A DNA stretch of 64,000 nucleotides. Origin: Polaromonas sp. GTDB taxonomy: Bacteria > Pseudomonadota > Gammaproteobacteria > Burkholderiales > Burkholderiaceae_C. The notes beneath the pieces are model-generated. The model saw only the letters and a program-made list of their open reading frames with translations, searched no databases and was not told where the DNA came from. Below, one piece after another: positions 42,671-52,575 of this stretch. The stretch covers positions 62,001-126,000 of the forward strand of contig NZ_JAQSDA010000020.1 of the NCBI RefSeq assembly GCF_029945685.1. The letters are read 5' to 3'. The translations under genes and the position numbers were made by a program. Every line of letters begins with the position of its first letter. Positions within the stretch are counted from its first letter, which is position 1.

Positions 42671-43030
42671 TCAGGGACAGACGGCTTCGACATTGTTGCC
42701 GTCAGGGTCGATCAGGAAGGCTGCATAGTAGGTCGGGCTGTAGTCCGGGCGCGGGCCGGGGCCGCCATTGTCACTGGCGCCGGCCTTCAGGCCAGCCCGA
42801 TAGAAGGCGTCCACCGCCTTTTGGCTGGCCGCACGGAACGCGATGTGGGTGCCCGGACCCTGGGCGCCTTTGGCCGCATAAAGCCACAGGGCCGGCGCGT
42901 CGGCCGGGCCGATGCCGGCGTAGCTGTCGTCGTGCGAGCCCAGCACATGGCCCAGCGGTGCGAGTGCGGCTTCGTAAAAACGGATGCTGGCTGCGAGGTC
43001 CCTGACCTTTATGCCGAGGTGGTCGTACAT
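42671..43030 (-). CDS. VOC-superfamily (glyoxalase-like) protein
   Basis: 119 aa with the paired beta-alpha-beta-beta-beta units of the vicinal-oxygen-chelate fold: [20 protein letters not shown] ... HIAFRA ... [19 protein letters not shown] metal-binding His (residue 4) and Glu near the end are present. Substrate unknown. It overlaps the end of the AraC gene by 22 bases. Confidence 0.85.
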   Translation of the reverse strand: MYDHLGIKVRDLAASIRFYEAALAPLGHVLGSHDDSYAGIGPADAPALWLYAAKGAQGPGTHIAFRAASQKAVDAFYRAGLKAGASDNGGPGPRPDYSPTYYAAFLIDPDGNNVEAVCP

Positions 43031-43926
43031 GGTGATTTCCTGCTTGAAGAGTGGATCAAGCGGTCATCATCGAGCAGTGTGGCCATGCGGTCTTGGAGAA
43101 TCTTGCGCTCTCCTTTCAACCCTTTTCTGGCGGCCTGGCGGAAGGCACGCGGCGAGACGCCGGCCGCGCGGTGGAAGGTGCGTACAAAGTTGCTGAGGTC
43201 GGCAAACCCGACGTCCAGGGCCACATCGGTGACGGACCGGTCGCCATCGGCCAGCAACCGCGCCGCATGGCGCAGCCGGGAGCGCACCAGGTACTGATGG
43301 GGCGAGACACCCAGCACCCGCGAGAACAGCCGCAGGAAGTGAAACGGGCTCAGCCCCGCATGGCTGGCAACGTGGTCCAGCGCGATGTCGTCGTGCGAAT
43401 GGGCGTGGATCCACATCGCCGCGTCGACAGCGCGCTGGCGGTCGCGCCCGCCTGCGCGCTGCGGCGTCCGCCTGCGGCCCGACACCACTTCCACAAAACG
43501 GGAGGCAAACCACAGGCCGGCTTCGTTCAGGCCGACATCGCTCCGGTTTTCGGCAGCCGCCTGTGCCAGCTCGCCCAGCACCATGAGTTCGGGCAAAGGC
43601 GGCAGGCCGCCGGTGCGCCAGGAGTTGGCGTCGCCGCCGAGGAGGTCGACAAAACCCGGCGAAAGGTGAAAAGCCAGGCATTCGTCGCCGCAGACGTGGT
43701 GGTCATGTGTGCACATGAACTCGTCGCCCGGCTGGCCCACCAGCACCGAGCCGGCCACCAGTTCATAACACTCGCCGCGCACCCGGTAGCCGAAGCTGCC
43801 CTTGCGTACATAGGAGACCGAGTAACCCTGGTGCACCTCGGTGAAAGGCCTGGCATCGGGTCCGGTGCTGCAGCGGTAGTCCACGACCTCGATGGGTCCG
43901 GACTGCAGTTCGGTGGCGGTCAGCAT
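43009..43926 (-). CDS. AraC-family transcriptional regulator
   Basis: A 305-aa protein. The N-terminal half is an AraC-type cupin sensor. About 180-290 hold the double helix-turn-helix ([20 protein letters not shown] and [20 protein letters not shown]). It is translationally overlapped with the VOC gene, which is probably its target or partner. Confidence 0.88.
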   Translation of the reverse strand: MLTATELQSGPIEVVDYRCSTGPDARPFTEVHQGYSVSYVRKGSFGYRVRGECYELVAGSVLVGQPGDEFMCTHDHHVCGDECLAFHLSPGFVDLLGGDANSWRTGGLPPLPELMVLGELAQAAAENRSDVGLNEAGLWFASRFVEVVSGRRRTPQRAGGRDRQRAVDAAMWIHAHSHDDIALDHVASHAGLSPFHFLRLFSRVLGVSPHQYLVRSRLRHAARLLADGDRSVTDVALDVGFADLSNFVRTFHRAAGVSPRAFRQAARKGLKGERKILQDRMATLLDDDRLIHSSSRKSPCTTTSA

Positions 43927-43939
43927 GAACGCCTCTGCT

Positions 43940-44845
43940 TCAGGCCTCGCGCAAGGCCTTCTTCAGCTCGATGCCGATTTCCGGCTTGTGCGCAAACGGA
44001 TTCGTCGGGTTGCGTGCCTGCAGGATGTCCTCGAGCCGGGTCTGCACCGAGCCGATGGCCTTGGGATGGCTGTAGATGTAGAACTGGTTGGCGGTAATCC
44101 CGTCGAACACTTTTTGCGCCACCTCGGCCGCCGTCACCTTGCCGGAGCCGACCGCCTTGTCGCTCATGGCCTGGCCAATGAGCTGGCTCTTGGTCGGCTT
44201 GGCGGCCGGCAGCTCATCGGGCCGGTTGCGCTGGCTCTGGCTGATGCCGGTGGGCACAAAGAAGGGACACAGCACCGAGGCACTGATCTGGTCGGTGACC
44301 AGCGCCAGGTCCTGGTACAGGGTTTCGCTGAGGCTGACCACCGCATGTTTGCTGACGTTGTAGATGCCCATGTTGGGTGCGTTCAGCAGGCCGGCCATGC
44401 TGGCGGTATTGACGATGTGGCCCTGCCAGGCCGGGTCTTTTTTTGCGGCCTCCAGCATCATGGGGGTGAAGACGCGCACGCCGTGTGCCACGCCCATGAG
44501 GTTGACGCCGATGACCCATTCCCAGTCTTTCAGCGTGTTCTCCCAGATCAGCCCCCCTGCCCCGACGCCGGCGTTGTTGAAAACAAAATGCGGCGCACCG
44601 AAACGTGCCAGCACGGCAGCGCCCAGAGCTTCGACCTCGGCGGCCTTTGAAACGTCCAGGCGAAAGGCCAGCACTTGCGCACCGGCAGCCGTCGTTTCTG
44701 CAGCAGCCTTGTCCAGCGCATCCTGCTGTACGTCGGCCAGCACCAGGTTCATGCCTAGCCGGGCGCCTATACGTGCGCACTCGAGGCCGAAGCCCGAACC
44801 CGCGCCGGTCAACACGGCTGTTTTTCCCTTGAAATCACTGATCAT
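43940..44845 (-). CDS. Short-chain dehydrogenase/reductase
   Basis: A 301-aa SDR with TGAGSGFG (about 11-18), NNAGVGAGG (about 87) and the YxxxK catalytic pair in [16 protein letters not shown] (about 164-168) with Ser in [12 protein letters not shown] 44845 is chosen; an in-frame upstream stretch belongs to the GNAT gene. It oxidises or reduces an alcohol/ketone with NAD(P). It is the last gene of the long minus-strand catabolic run. Confidence 0.9.
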   Translation of the reverse strand: MISDFKGKTAVLTGAGSGFGLECARIGARLGMNLVLADVQQDALDKAAAETTAAGAQVLAFRLDVSKAAEVEALGAAVLARFGAPHFVFNNAGVGAGGLIWENTLKDWEWVIGVNLMGVAHGVRVFTPMMLEAAKKDPAWQGHIVNTASMAGLLNAPNMGIYNVSKHAVVSLSETLYQDLALVTDQISASVLCPFFVPTGISQSQRNRPDELPAAKPTKSQLIGQAMSDKAVGSGKVTAAEVAQKVFDGITANQFYIYSHPKAIGSVQTRLEDILQARNPTNPFAHKPEIGIELKKALREA

Positions 44846-45311
44846 GCTTGGCTCCTTGAAATGAAATGGGACGAAGCATCTCGATGTGAGGAATGCCGTC
44901 TTCGATGTAGGGTTCTCCTGCTTTCGCAAACCCGTGCTGCAAATAAAACATCTCAAGCCGCGCTTGCGCGCCTATGCGTATGGGCTGCGCACCCCACTGG
45001 GCAAACACGCAGGCAATGGCCTGTCGCATGAGTTCATGACCTATGCCGCTTCCACGCATCGTCTCGCGGATGATCACGCGCCCTATGCTGGCTTCCGCAA
45101 ACTTGACGCCGGCGGGGAAGCAGCGGGCATAAGCTACGAGCTGGTCGCCGGAGGCGCCAAGCACATGCACGGCCGCGTGGTCGGCACCGTCCATGTCCTG
45201 ATAGATGCCGGCCTGTTCCATCACGAAAACCTCCGTGCGAAGCTGCAGGACCTCATACAGCTCGGTGGTGCTCAGTGCACCAAAGGGCACAAAACGCCAA
45301 GCGACCGTCAT
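44835..45311 (-). CDS. ElaA-like GNAT N-acetyltransferase
   Basis: 158 aa matching the ElaA type (LSTTELYEVLQLRTEVFVME, then IGRVIIRETMRGSGIGHELM as the acetyl-CoA loop, and FYLQHGFAKAGEPYIEDGIP). It overlaps the SDR by 11 bases and the GST gene by 4. Substrate unknown. Confidence 0.85.
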   Translation of the reverse strand: MTVAWRFVPFGALSTTELYEVLQLRTEVFVMEQAGIYQDMDGADHAAVHVLGASGDQLVAYARCFPAGVKFAEASIGRVIIRETMRGSGIGHELMRQAIACVFAQWGAQPIRIGAQARLEMFYLQHGFAKAGEPYIEDGIPHIEMLRPISFQGAKHDQ

Positions 45312-46261
45312 GCGGGTGTCGCTGCTTTCAAAACGTAACCGATGCGCGGGAAGTGCACATGCAGCGTTCCGGCGCGTTCGTCGCTGCGGCTGATCGTGTA
45401 GTGCGTGCGGGTGGCGGCGATCAGTTCGCCTTCAGTGGGTTCCGGGCCGAAACTCTCGGCGGTGATGCTGACGCGGCTGCCAAGCGGAATGCCGTGTTCG
45501 TCCTGAAAGGTGCTGTCGCGCAGCAGGCCGTGGCCGACCGCCATGGGGTCGGCGGCCGCCGCTGCGGCGATGGCTTGGGCCGCATCGAATTTTTCCATGC
45601 TGCCGTGGCCGATGGCGGCCATGCGGTCCATCCAGTCGAGCACGGCCGGTGTGAGCTGCAGGATGTCGGCCACCACGGGCGTGCGCACCCGGGTGAACCA
45701 CAGCGGGTGGTAGGCGGAAAAGTCGGCGATGCCGGGCACCTGGCCGAGCAGGAAAGGTTGCTCGTCAAGCATGTCCGACAGGCGCCGCAGGTAAGACTTG
45801 TAGGCTGCTGCGGCGTCCGCCGGCCGCAGGCGCACCATGCCGGCGCTCATGGCCTTGCGGTCGTCGCCAAACGCGCGGGCGGCTTCAGGCGGCGCACTGG
45901 CAAACATGTGGGCCGCGCCTCTGGGGCCCAGGTTGTGCGCCATGGCGGCCCAGAACAAGGTGCTGTCGGCCCACTGCGCCAGCGTACGCGCCATGCCTTT
46001 GCCCGGTTCTGGGTAGATGGACGGGTCGGGTTGCAGGTGTTCGAGCACGTCGGAGATCAGTGCACTGTCGCAAAAAATGTCGGCACCCACCTGCAGGAAG
46101 GGTGTCTTGCGGTAGCCGCCGGTCAGCGACAGCACGTCGGGCTTGGGCATGATGCTGGGGATGATCACCGACTTCCAGGCCAGCTGCTTGTAGCCCAGGA
46201 TCAGCCGGATCTTTTCCGAAAAAGGCGAATTGGGATAGTGGTGAAGAATCAGGTCGGGCAT
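45308..46261 (-). CDS. Glutathione S-transferase family protein
   Basis: A 317-aa protein with a thioredoxin-fold N-terminus (LILHHYPNSPFSEKIRLILG, then TPFLQVGADIFCDSALISD) and a GST helical domain. The C-terminal ~80 residues are beta-rich, beyond the normal GST length of about 210-230. It is 24 bases downstream of the AidB-like gene. Confidence 0.8.
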   Translation of the reverse strand: MPDLILHHYPNSPFSEKIRLILGYKQLAWKSVIIPSIMPKPDVLSLTGGYRKTPFLQVGADIFCDSALISDVLEHLQPDPSIYPEPGKGMARTLAQWADSTLFWAAMAHNLGPRGAAHMFASAPPEAARAFGDDRKAMSAGMVRLRPADAAAAYKSYLRRLSDMLDEQPFLLGQVPGIADFSAYHPLWFTRVRTPVVADILQLTPAVLDWMDRMAAIGHGSMEKFDAAQAIAAAAAADPMAVGHGLLRDSTFQDEHGIPLGSRVSITAESFGPEPTEGELIAATRTHYTISRSDERAGTLHVHFPRIGYVLKAATPA

Positions 46262-46285
46262 GGTGTGTCTCCTTGTTTGTGTTGC

Positions 46286-48022
46286 CTATCGCGGCATGGC
46301 GCGGGTGATCAGCGCGTCGAAGTCCACATCGGCGCCCAGGGTGCCGAAAGCCTGGCCCCAGTCGCCGCCCAGGCGTGAATCGCAGAACGCCTCGAACACG
46401 GCCGCCGGCGCGCTCTGGTACAGCAGCGACGCCTGCACGGCCAGCGCCACGTTCTGCGCCAGCCGCCGGGCTTCCATTTCGGTGGCCATCTCCTCGACCC
46501 GGGTCGGCAAGGCCGCGGCCAGCCGGTCCAGCGCCGGGTGTGCGCCTTGGGCGGGTGCCAGTTCCTGCGCCAGCGCGGCGGCGGCATCGGCCTTGCGCAG
46601 GGCGCGCAGCAGGTCCAGCGCCATGATGTTGCCAGCACCTTCCCAGATCGAGTTGAGCGGCATCTCGCGGTAGATGCGGGCCATGATGCCTTCGCCGCCC
46701 TCTTCCACATACCCGTTGCCGCCCAGGCATTCCATGGCTTCCTGCGCAAAATGGCTGCCGCGTTTGCAGATCCAGAACTTGGCAACCGGCGTGAGCAGGC
46801 GCGCCATCGCCTGTTCATGCGGGTCGGCGCTGTGATCAAAGGCCCGCGCCAGGCGGATGGACAGCGCGGTGGCCGCTTCGGATTCGAGTGCCAGGTCGGC
46901 CAGCACGTTGCGCATCAGCGGCTGGGTGATCAGCGGCCGGCCGAAGGCCTCGCGCTGCGCGCAATGGTTCAGCGCAATGCTCAGCGCCTGGCGCATCAGG
47001 CCGCTGGTGCCGAGCGCGCAGTCCAGCCGCGTCATGGTGCCCATCTCGAGGATTTGCGGCACGCCGCGTCCTTCCTCCCCGACCAGCCAGGCGGTGGCGC
47101 TGTCGAACTCGACCTCGGAGCTCGCGTTGGCCTTGTTGCCGAGTTTGTCTTTCAGGCGCTGGATGCGGATGGCGTTCAGGGCGCCGTCAGGCAGCACGCG
47201 CGGAATGAAAAAGCAGCTCAGCCCCGCGGGCGCCTGCGCCAGCACCAGAAAGGCGTCGCACATGGGCGCCGAAAAAAACCATTTGTGGCCGGTCAGGCGA
47301 AAGCGCTGGCCCCAGGCGTCGCTGCCGTCGGGTACGGCCTGCGTCGTGTTGGCGCGCACGTCCGAGCCGCCCTGCTTTTCGGTCATGCCCATGCCCATGG
47401 TCACGCCGGCTTTTTCCGAGAACAACCTGAGTGCCGGGTCGTAGGCCCGGCTGGTGAGCCGGGGCGCCCAGTCGGCATGAATGGCGGCGTTGCTGCGCAG
47501 CGCCGGCGTGACCGCATAGGTCATGGAGATCGGGCAGAGGATGGAGGGCTCGAGCTCGGTGAACAGCATGAAACCTGCGGCCCTGAGCACGTGCGGAGAG
47601 GTGCCTGGCTTCGGCGCCGGGCCGCCCCAAGCCGAAGCAGCCCCTTCCTCAGGTGAAAGGGGCAGCGCAACGCCGGAGGTACGCGAAGCGACAAGCGTGG
47701 GGGCTATATCTTCTTTCCACGGCGTGCCGTGCAGCCCGGCCCGGGTTGCGGCATCCATGAGCACGTGATAACTCGGGTGAAACTCCACCTGGTCCAGCCG
47801 CCGGCCAAAGCGGTCATGGCTGTGCAGCTGCGGCGTGTGCGTGTTGGCCAGACGCGCATGGGCCTGCATGTCCGCGCCGCCCAGGCTGGCACCCAGCGCA
47901 CTGAGTTCCGCCGTGGCCAGCTGCGGCGCATTGAACTTCAGCGCGTCGCGCAGGCCCTGGTTGGTGTCGAACAGGTTGTAGTCGACCAGCGGCTCGGGCT
48001 GGTTGAAAACTTCGTGGGTCAT
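46286..48022 (-). CDS. AidB-like acyl-CoA dehydrogenase
   Basis: A 578-aa protein that follows E. coli AidB: THEVFNQPEPLVDYNLFDTN at the N-terminus, RRLDQVEFHPSYHVLMDAA, a flavin region TEKQGGSDVRANTTQA and MECLGGNGYVEEGGEGIMAR near the end. AidB is a flavoprotein of the alkylation response that also binds DNA. About 36 residues after KEDIAPTLVAS have no place in AidB and are encoded by a family-B repeat inserted in frame. In this gene run a catabolic role is also possible. Confidence 0.85.
   Translation of the reverse strand: MTHEVFNQPEPLVDYNLFDTNQGLRDALKFNAPQLATAELSALGASLGGADMQAHARLANTHTPQLHSHDRFGRRLDQVEFHPSYHVLMDAATRAGLHGTPWKEDIAPTLVASRTSGVALPLSPEEGAASAWGGPAPKPGTSPHVLRAAGFMLFTELEPSILCPISMTYAVTPALRSNAAIHADWAPRLTSRAYDPALRLFSEKAGVTMGMGMTEKQGGSDVRANTTQAVPDGSDAWGQRFRLTGHKWFFSAPMCDAFLVLAQAPAGLSCFFIPRVLPDGALNAIRIQRLKDKLGNKANASSEVEFDSATAWLVGEEGRGVPQILEMGTMTRLDCALGTSGLMRQALSIALNHCAQREAFGRPLITQPLMRNVLADLALESEAATALSIRLARAFDHSADPHEQAMARLLTPVAKFWICKRGSHFAQEAMECLGGNGYVEEGGEGIMARIYREMPLNSIWEGAGNIMALDLLRALRKADAAAALAQELAPAQGAHPALDRLAAALPTRVEEMATEMEARRLAQNVALAVQASLLYQSAPAAVFEAFCDSRLGGDWGQAFGTLGADVDFDALITRAMPR
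47608..47705. repeat. Family-B repeat inside the aidB-like gene
   Basis: GCCTGGCTTCGGCGCCGGGC, CGCCCCAAGCC, GGGGCAGCGCAACGCC, GAAGCGACAAGCGTGGGGGC. The order matches the 58171 copy, including its GACAAGCGTGGGGGC end. It is translated in frame. Confidence 0.6.
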
Positions 48023-48061
48023 GTACGCATCTCCCTGGCTGGAGGGCCGGCGGCGGCTGGT

Positions 48062-49078
48062 TTAGATCAACTTCACGAGTTGCTTGCCGAAGTTTTTTCC
48101 CTTGAGGAGTCCGAGGAAGGCTTCAGGCGCAGCGGCAATGCCCTGGGCCATGGTTTCGCGCGGCTTGAGCTTGCCGGTGCCGACCAGGGTGCCGAGTTCC
48201 TTGAGCGCTTCGGGCCAGACTTCCATGTGTTCGCTGACGATGAAACCCTGGATCTTCAGACGGTTGGTCAGGATCAGCTGCGGATACGTCATGGGCAGCG
48301 GCTGGCCGTCGTAGCCGGCGATCATGCCGCACAGCGCGATGCGACCGAAGGCGTTCATGCGCGTCAACACAGCGTCCAGCACCATGCCGCCGACGTTTTC
48401 AAAATAGCCGTCGATGCCGTCCGGACAGGCTTCCTTGAGTGCCTTGGACAGCGAGGCCGCATCCTTGTGTTGCTTGTAGTCGATACAGGCGTCAAAGCCA
48501 AGTTCTTCGACCGCGTACTTGCACTTGTCCGGTCCGCCGGCGATGCCGACGGCGCGGCAGCCGCGCGCCTTGGCCAGGGCGCCAAAGGCACTGCCCACGG
48601 CGCCGGTGGCGGCGCTGACGACCACGGTCTGGCCAGCTTTCGGCTCGATGATTTTCACCAGGCCGTACCAGGCTGTCACGCCCGGCATGCCGACCGCGCC
48701 CAGGTAGTGCGACAGCGGCACGTGCGTGGTGTCAACCTTGCGCAGCGCGCCGGGCTGGTTCGCGTCCACGACGCTGTATTCCTGCCAGCCGCCCATGCCG
48801 ACCACCTTGTCGCCGACGGCGAACTTCGGGTTTTTCGACTCGACCACTTCACCGGCCGTGCCGCCGCCCATGACCTGGCCCAGGGCCTGCGGCTGGGCAT
48901 AACTCTTGGCGTCGTTCATGCGGCCGCGCATGTAGGGGTCCAGGCTCATGAAATGGTGGCGCACCAGCACCTGGCCGTCCTGCAGCGCCGGGGTGTCGCT
49001 GCTGACGAGCTTGAAGTTGCTGGCGACGGCTTCGGAGGTGGGGCGGTTGTCGAGAAGGATTTGCTGGTTGAGTGGCAT
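48062..49078 (-). CDS. NADP-dependent oxidoreductase, CurA / leukotriene-B4 dehydrogenase type
   Basis: A 338-aa medium-chain reductase. It has a GroES-like N-terminus (VLVRHHFMSLDPYMRGRMND), VMGGGTAGEVVESKNPKFAV and a Rossmann loop VVSAATGAVGSAFGALAKAR, and lacks zinc ligands. These enzymes reduce alpha,beta-unsaturated carbonyls. It is 39 bases from aidB. Confidence 0.9.
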   Translation of the reverse strand: MPLNQQILLDNRPTSEAVASNFKLVSSDTPALQDGQVLVRHHFMSLDPYMRGRMNDAKSYAQPQALGQVMGGGTAGEVVESKNPKFAVGDKVVGMGGWQEYSVVDANQPGALRKVDTTHVPLSHYLGAVGMPGVTAWYGLVKIIEPKAGQTVVVSAATGAVGSAFGALAKARGCRAVGIAGGPDKCKYAVEELGFDACIDYKQHKDAASLSKALKEACPDGIDGYFENVGGMVLDAVLTRMNAFGRIALCGMIAGYDGQPLPMTYPQLILTNRLKIQGFIVSEHMEVWPEALKELGTLVGTGKLKPRETMAQGIAAAPEAFLGLLKGKNFGKQLVKLI

Positions 49079-49103
49079 GGGGTGTCTCCTGGGGAATGTG
49101 GTT

Positions 49104-49171
49104 TGCTATGGATTTAAGAGCTGCTTGCACCCATGGCATAAGGGCTGGAGCATGTTTATTCGTATAAAAAT
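49104..49171. repeat. Family-A repeat between thioesterase and oxidoreductase genes
   Basis: TGCTATGGATTTAAGAGCTG, CTTGCACCCATGGCATAAGG, GCTGGAGC, ATTCGTATAAAAA. It fills the gap in the operon, so it is transcribed. Confidence 0.6.
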
Positions 49172-49611
49172 CAGTCTGTCGAGATGACGGTCTTGAGCGG
49201 GTTCACGTCTTTCGGTCCGACGGCCAGGCGCTTGACGTATTTGAAAGTGCCGGTGGCATGCGAGCAGATGCCGCCCTTGGCGTCGTACACCGTGCCTTCG
49301 GTGAAGGCCATGGTCGCCGTGCGGTGAATCAGCCGGCCCCTGGCCGTCAGCTTGCTGCCGTCGCCGGGGGCCGGGCGCATGAAGCTGGTTTTCATCTCGA
49401 TGGTGACCACACCCATGTCGGGCTCCACACTGCGCGCAGCGGTCGCCATAACCACGTCCTGCAGCGTCATCAGTGCGCCGCCATGCGTGACATGAAACGA
49501 GTTCAGGTGCTCCGGCAGGGGCGTGTAGTCGATCTGCGAGGCCCCGCCTTCGAACAGCACCAGCTCGAAACCGAGGTGGTGGACGAAGGGAATGTCTACA
49601 CCGAAGCTCAT
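49171..49611 (-). CDS. PaaI-type hotdog thioesterase
   Basis: 146 aa from ATG 49611; a start at 49626 would overlap the SDR by eight bases. Features are FGVDIPFVHHLGFELVLFEG, then NSFHVTHGGALMTLQDVVMA with the catalytic HGG...D/T region, and a hotdog helix. It hydrolyses acyl-CoA thioesters. It is part of the catabolic operon. Confidence 0.85.
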   Translation of the reverse strand: MSFGVDIPFVHHLGFELVLFEGGASQIDYTPLPEHLNSFHVTHGGALMTLQDVVMATAARSVEPDMGVVTIEMKTSFMRPAPGDGSKLTARGRLIHRTATMAFTEGTVYDAKGGICSHATGTFKYVKRLAVGPKDVNPLKTVISTD

Positions 49612-49618
49612 GATTTGA

Positions 49619-50410
49619 TCAACCACCCGTTACCGAAGACACACCGCCGTCGACAGCCAGCCATTGCGCGGTGATGTGCTTGCCGGCATCCGACGCGTAC
49701 AGCACACACAGGCCCTTGAGGTCCTCGTCGTCGCCCAGGCGCTGCAGCGGCGCGTGGGCGGCGAGTTTTTCCTCGCCCAGGGCCTTGAGCGTGCCCACGG
49801 TCATCCTGCTCGGGAAAAAGCCCGGGCAGATGGCGTTGACGGTGATGTTGTACTTGCCCCATTCGCAGCCCAGCGCGCGCGTGAAGTTGATCACTGCGCC
49901 CTTGGAGGTGTTGTAGGCCACGGTGGTCATCTCGGGCGGGTTGCCGCCCAGACCGGCGATGGACGCCACGTTGATGATGCGGCCGGAGCGGCGCGCAATC
50001 ATGCTGTGTTTGGCAATGTGCTGGCTCAGGATGAAGTAGCCGCGGATGTTGAGGTTCATGACCTTGTCCCAGGCCTCGACCGGGTGGTCTTCAGCCGGCG
50101 CGCCCCAGGCAGCGCCCGCATTGTTGACGAGGATGTCGACATGGCCGAAGCGCCGGATGGTTTCGTCAGCCAGCGCACGGATGTCTGCTTCTTTGGAGCA
50201 ATCGGCAGCGATCCAGTCCACGTCAATACCGGCGGCCTTGAGTTCGGCCGCGGACTCCTGCAGGTCTTCGGCCTTGCGCGAGCTCAGCATGATTTTTGCG
50301 CCGGCTTCGCCCAGCGCCTGCGCCAGCTGAAGGCCCAGGCCCCGCGAACCGCCGGTGACGAGGGCGGTTTTGCCGGTGAGGTCGAACAGCTGCTGGATGG
50401 TACGGGTCAT
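49619..50410 (-). CDS. SDR-family oxidoreductase
   Basis: A 263-aa SDR: TGKTALVTGGSRGLGLQLAQ, VNNAGAAWG, and the YxxxK pair in VAYNTSKGAVINFTRALGCE, ending GGVSSVTGG. It resembles 3-oxoacyl-ACP reductase / gluconate 5-dehydrogenase. ATG 50410 is used. It is probably a hydroxyacyl or alcohol oxidation step of the pathway (inference). Confidence 0.9.
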   Translation of the reverse strand: MTRTIQQLFDLTGKTALVTGGSRGLGLQLAQALGEAGAKIMLSSRKAEDLQESAAELKAAGIDVDWIAADCSKEADIRALADETIRRFGHVDILVNNAGAAWGAPAEDHPVEAWDKVMNLNIRGYFILSQHIAKHSMIARRSGRIINVASIAGLGGNPPEMTTVAYNTSKGAVINFTRALGCEWGKYNITVNAICPGFFPSRMTVGTLKALGEEKLAAHAPLQRLGDDEDLKGLCVLYASDAGKHITAQWLAVDGGVSSVTGG

Positions 50411-50490
50411 GAGGGGCTCCTTGTTGTGTTGGGAAGATGGCAACGAGTGTCGCCCAAAGCGCGCCTGCCGGCTGTCGCAGGCCGGACGGG

Positions 50491-50721
50491 TCAGTCGTTG
50501 CTGGTCAGGCGGGAGCGCACATAGATCAGCACAAAACCGATGGCCGCCACGACGCCGCCGGCGACCACCATGGACCAGCCGAGCGCGGCATCCAGGCGCT
50601 GCACCGACAGGCCCAGCACCAGCGTGAGCAGTCCGCCGTAGATCAGGATCCAGATCAGCTGCTGCAGCCGGGCAATCGACTTGCTCGACGTGGTGCCACC
50701 CGATTCCTTGAAAAAACCCAT
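50491..50721 (-). CDS. Small two-TM membrane protein
   Basis: 76 aa from ATG 50721, overlapping the dehydrogenase stop as ATGA. Two hydrophobic helices (about 22-41 and 48-69) are followed by RSRLTSND. No family recognised. It is translationally coupled to the acyl-CoA dehydrogenase, so it may be an assembly or anchoring partner; this is a guess. Confidence 0.65.
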   Translation of the reverse strand: MGFFKESGGTTSSKSIARLQQLIWILIYGGLLTLVLGLSVQRLDAALGWSMVVAGGVVAAIGFVLIYVRSRLTSND

Positions 50722-52553
50722 CAGAACGCCTCCTCCGGCAGGTCGGCGCAGGTCAGGTCGCGACTGGCGACCACCTTGAGCCAAGCGTCTATTTTAGGCA
50801 ATTCGTAGTGATAGAAATAGCGCAAAGCGCCCAATTTACCGGCGGTAACTGCTACTGATTTTGTAGCGTCGGCCTGCAGCGCGGCCAGCGCCACGTCCAG
50901 CCAGATCCAGGCCAGCACGGTGTGGCCAAAGCCCTGCATGTAGGGCACGGCATTGGCCAGCGCCTCCTGCGGGTTGCCGCTGGCCCAGGCCGCTTTTGTG
51001 GTCGCCCCCACCTGCTGCAAGGCCTGGCCCAGGGCGTGGGCATAAGCCGCGAGTTCAGGCACCTGGCTCGCCCGCTCCACCGTGCTGTTGATACGAGCCG
51101 CAAGCAAAGTCAGGCCCTTGCCGCCTTCCATCAAGACCTTGCGGCCCAGCAGGTCGGTGGCCTGGATGCCATGGGTGCCTTCGTGGATCATGTTCAGCCG
51201 GTTGTCGCGCCAGTACTGCTCCACCGGGAAGTCCCGCGTGTAACCGTAACCGCCGTGAATCTGGATCGCCAGCGAGTTGGCCTCCAGGCACCACTCGCTG
51301 GGCCAGCTCTTGGCGATCGGTGTCAGCACCTCCAACAGCAGCCGGGCGTCGTCCGCCGCACCGGCCTCGGCCGTGTGTTGCTCGTCCACCAGGCGCGCGC
51401 AGTACAGCTCCAGCGCCAGCGCGCCTTCGCAATAGGCTTTTTGCGCCAGCAGCATGCGCTTGACGTCGGCGTGTTCGATGATGCGCACCTGCGGCTGGGC
51501 AGAATCCTTGCCCGCCGGTCCGACCGGCCTGCCCTGCGGCCGGTTCTTTGCATAGTCCAGCGAGGCGTAATACCCGGCCATGCCCAGCATGACAGCCGCC
51601 GTGCCCACGCCGATACGGGCCTCGTTCATCATGTGGAACATGCAGCGCAGGCCTTCGTGCGGCTTGCCGACCAGGTAGCCGATGGCGCCTGCTTTTCCAG
51701 CCACCGGGTATTTACCTTCGCCGAAGTTCAGCAGCGTGTTGGTCGTGCCGCGCCAGCCGAGCTTGTGGTTCAGGCCAGCCAGGGCCACATCGTTGCGTTC
51801 GTCCGCCAATTGGCCATCAGGGCCCACCATTTTCTTGGGCACGATGAACAGCGAAATACCGCGCGTACCGGGGATCAGTTTGCCGTCCGGCCCGGGGATC
51901 TTGGCCAGCACCAGATGAATGATGTTCTCGGTCAGCTCATGTTCGCCGCTTGAGATCCACATCTTGTTGCCGGTGAGGCGGTAGCGCGGGCCCAGCGGTT
52001 CGGTCTCAAAGTCCGCACCGTCCGGCACGGCGCGTGTCGAGATGTCGCTCAGCGAGGAGCCAGCCTGTGGCTCGGACAGGCACATGGTGCCGGAAAACCG
52101 CCCGGAAAACTCGTTGCGCGCAAACACCTCTTTCTGCGCTTCGGTGCCATGCACCAGCAGCAGGTTGGCATTGCCCTTGGTCAGCAGGCTGGAGCCTATG
52201 CTGACCGAGGCCATGGCAAAAAAACAGTTGGCCGCCGCCTCGATGGTGTAAGGCAGTTGCATGCCGCCTTCGTCGTAGTCCTGCGCGGCGCTGAGCATGC
52301 CGGAGCCGGCGTAGGCCTTGTGCGCGTCGTGCGTGGCCTGCGGCAGGATGACCCTTTCACCGTCGAAATGCGGCTCCTGCGTGTCAACCAGCCGGTTGAA
52401 GGGCGCAAATTTTTCCCGCGCGATGCGTTCGCAGGTGTCGAACACCGCGTCAAAGGTCTCACGCGAATGGTCGGCAAAACGCTCACGCTGGCTCAGCGAC
52501 TCGGCGCCCAGCCACTGATAGAGCAGGAAATCGAGGGTGGGTCTCAGGCTCAT
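50721..52553 (-). CDS. Acyl-CoA dehydrogenase (long, DmdC-type)
   Basis: A 610-aa flavoprotein of the ~600-residue acyl-CoA dehydrogenase group. It has GTMCLSEPQAGSSLSDISTR (FAD/substrate region), RYRLTGNKMWISSGEHELTE, and a C-terminal QIHGGYGYTRDFPVEQYWRD catalytic/FAD block, then an extra C-terminal domain. It makes the 2,3-double bond in beta-oxidation; DmdC relatives act on methylthiopropionyl-CoA. ATG 52553 is the family start; a partial family-A-like motif lies near its 3' end (about 50849-50867). Confidence 0.9.
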   Translation of the reverse strand: MSLRPTLDFLLYQWLGAESLSQRERFADHSRETFDAVFDTCERIAREKFAPFNRLVDTQEPHFDGERVILPQATHDAHKAYAGSGMLSAAQDYDEGGMQLPYTIEAAANCFFAMASVSIGSSLLTKGNANLLLVHGTEAQKEVFARNEFSGRFSGTMCLSEPQAGSSLSDISTRAVPDGADFETEPLGPRYRLTGNKMWISSGEHELTENIIHLVLAKIPGPDGKLIPGTRGISLFIVPKKMVGPDGQLADERNDVALAGLNHKLGWRGTTNTLLNFGEGKYPVAGKAGAIGYLVGKPHEGLRCMFHMMNEARIGVGTAAVMLGMAGYYASLDYAKNRPQGRPVGPAGKDSAQPQVRIIEHADVKRMLLAQKAYCEGALALELYCARLVDEQHTAEAGAADDARLLLEVLTPIAKSWPSEWCLEANSLAIQIHGGYGYTRDFPVEQYWRDNRLNMIHEGTHGIQATDLLGRKVLMEGGKGLTLLAARINSTVERASQVPELAAYAHALGQALQQVGATTKAAWASGNPQEALANAVPYMQGFGHTVLAWIWLDVALAALQADATKSVAVTAGKLGALRYFYHYELPKIDAWLKVVASRDLTCADLPEEAF

Positions 52554-52575
52554 GGGAATCCGATCTGGAGAAGGT

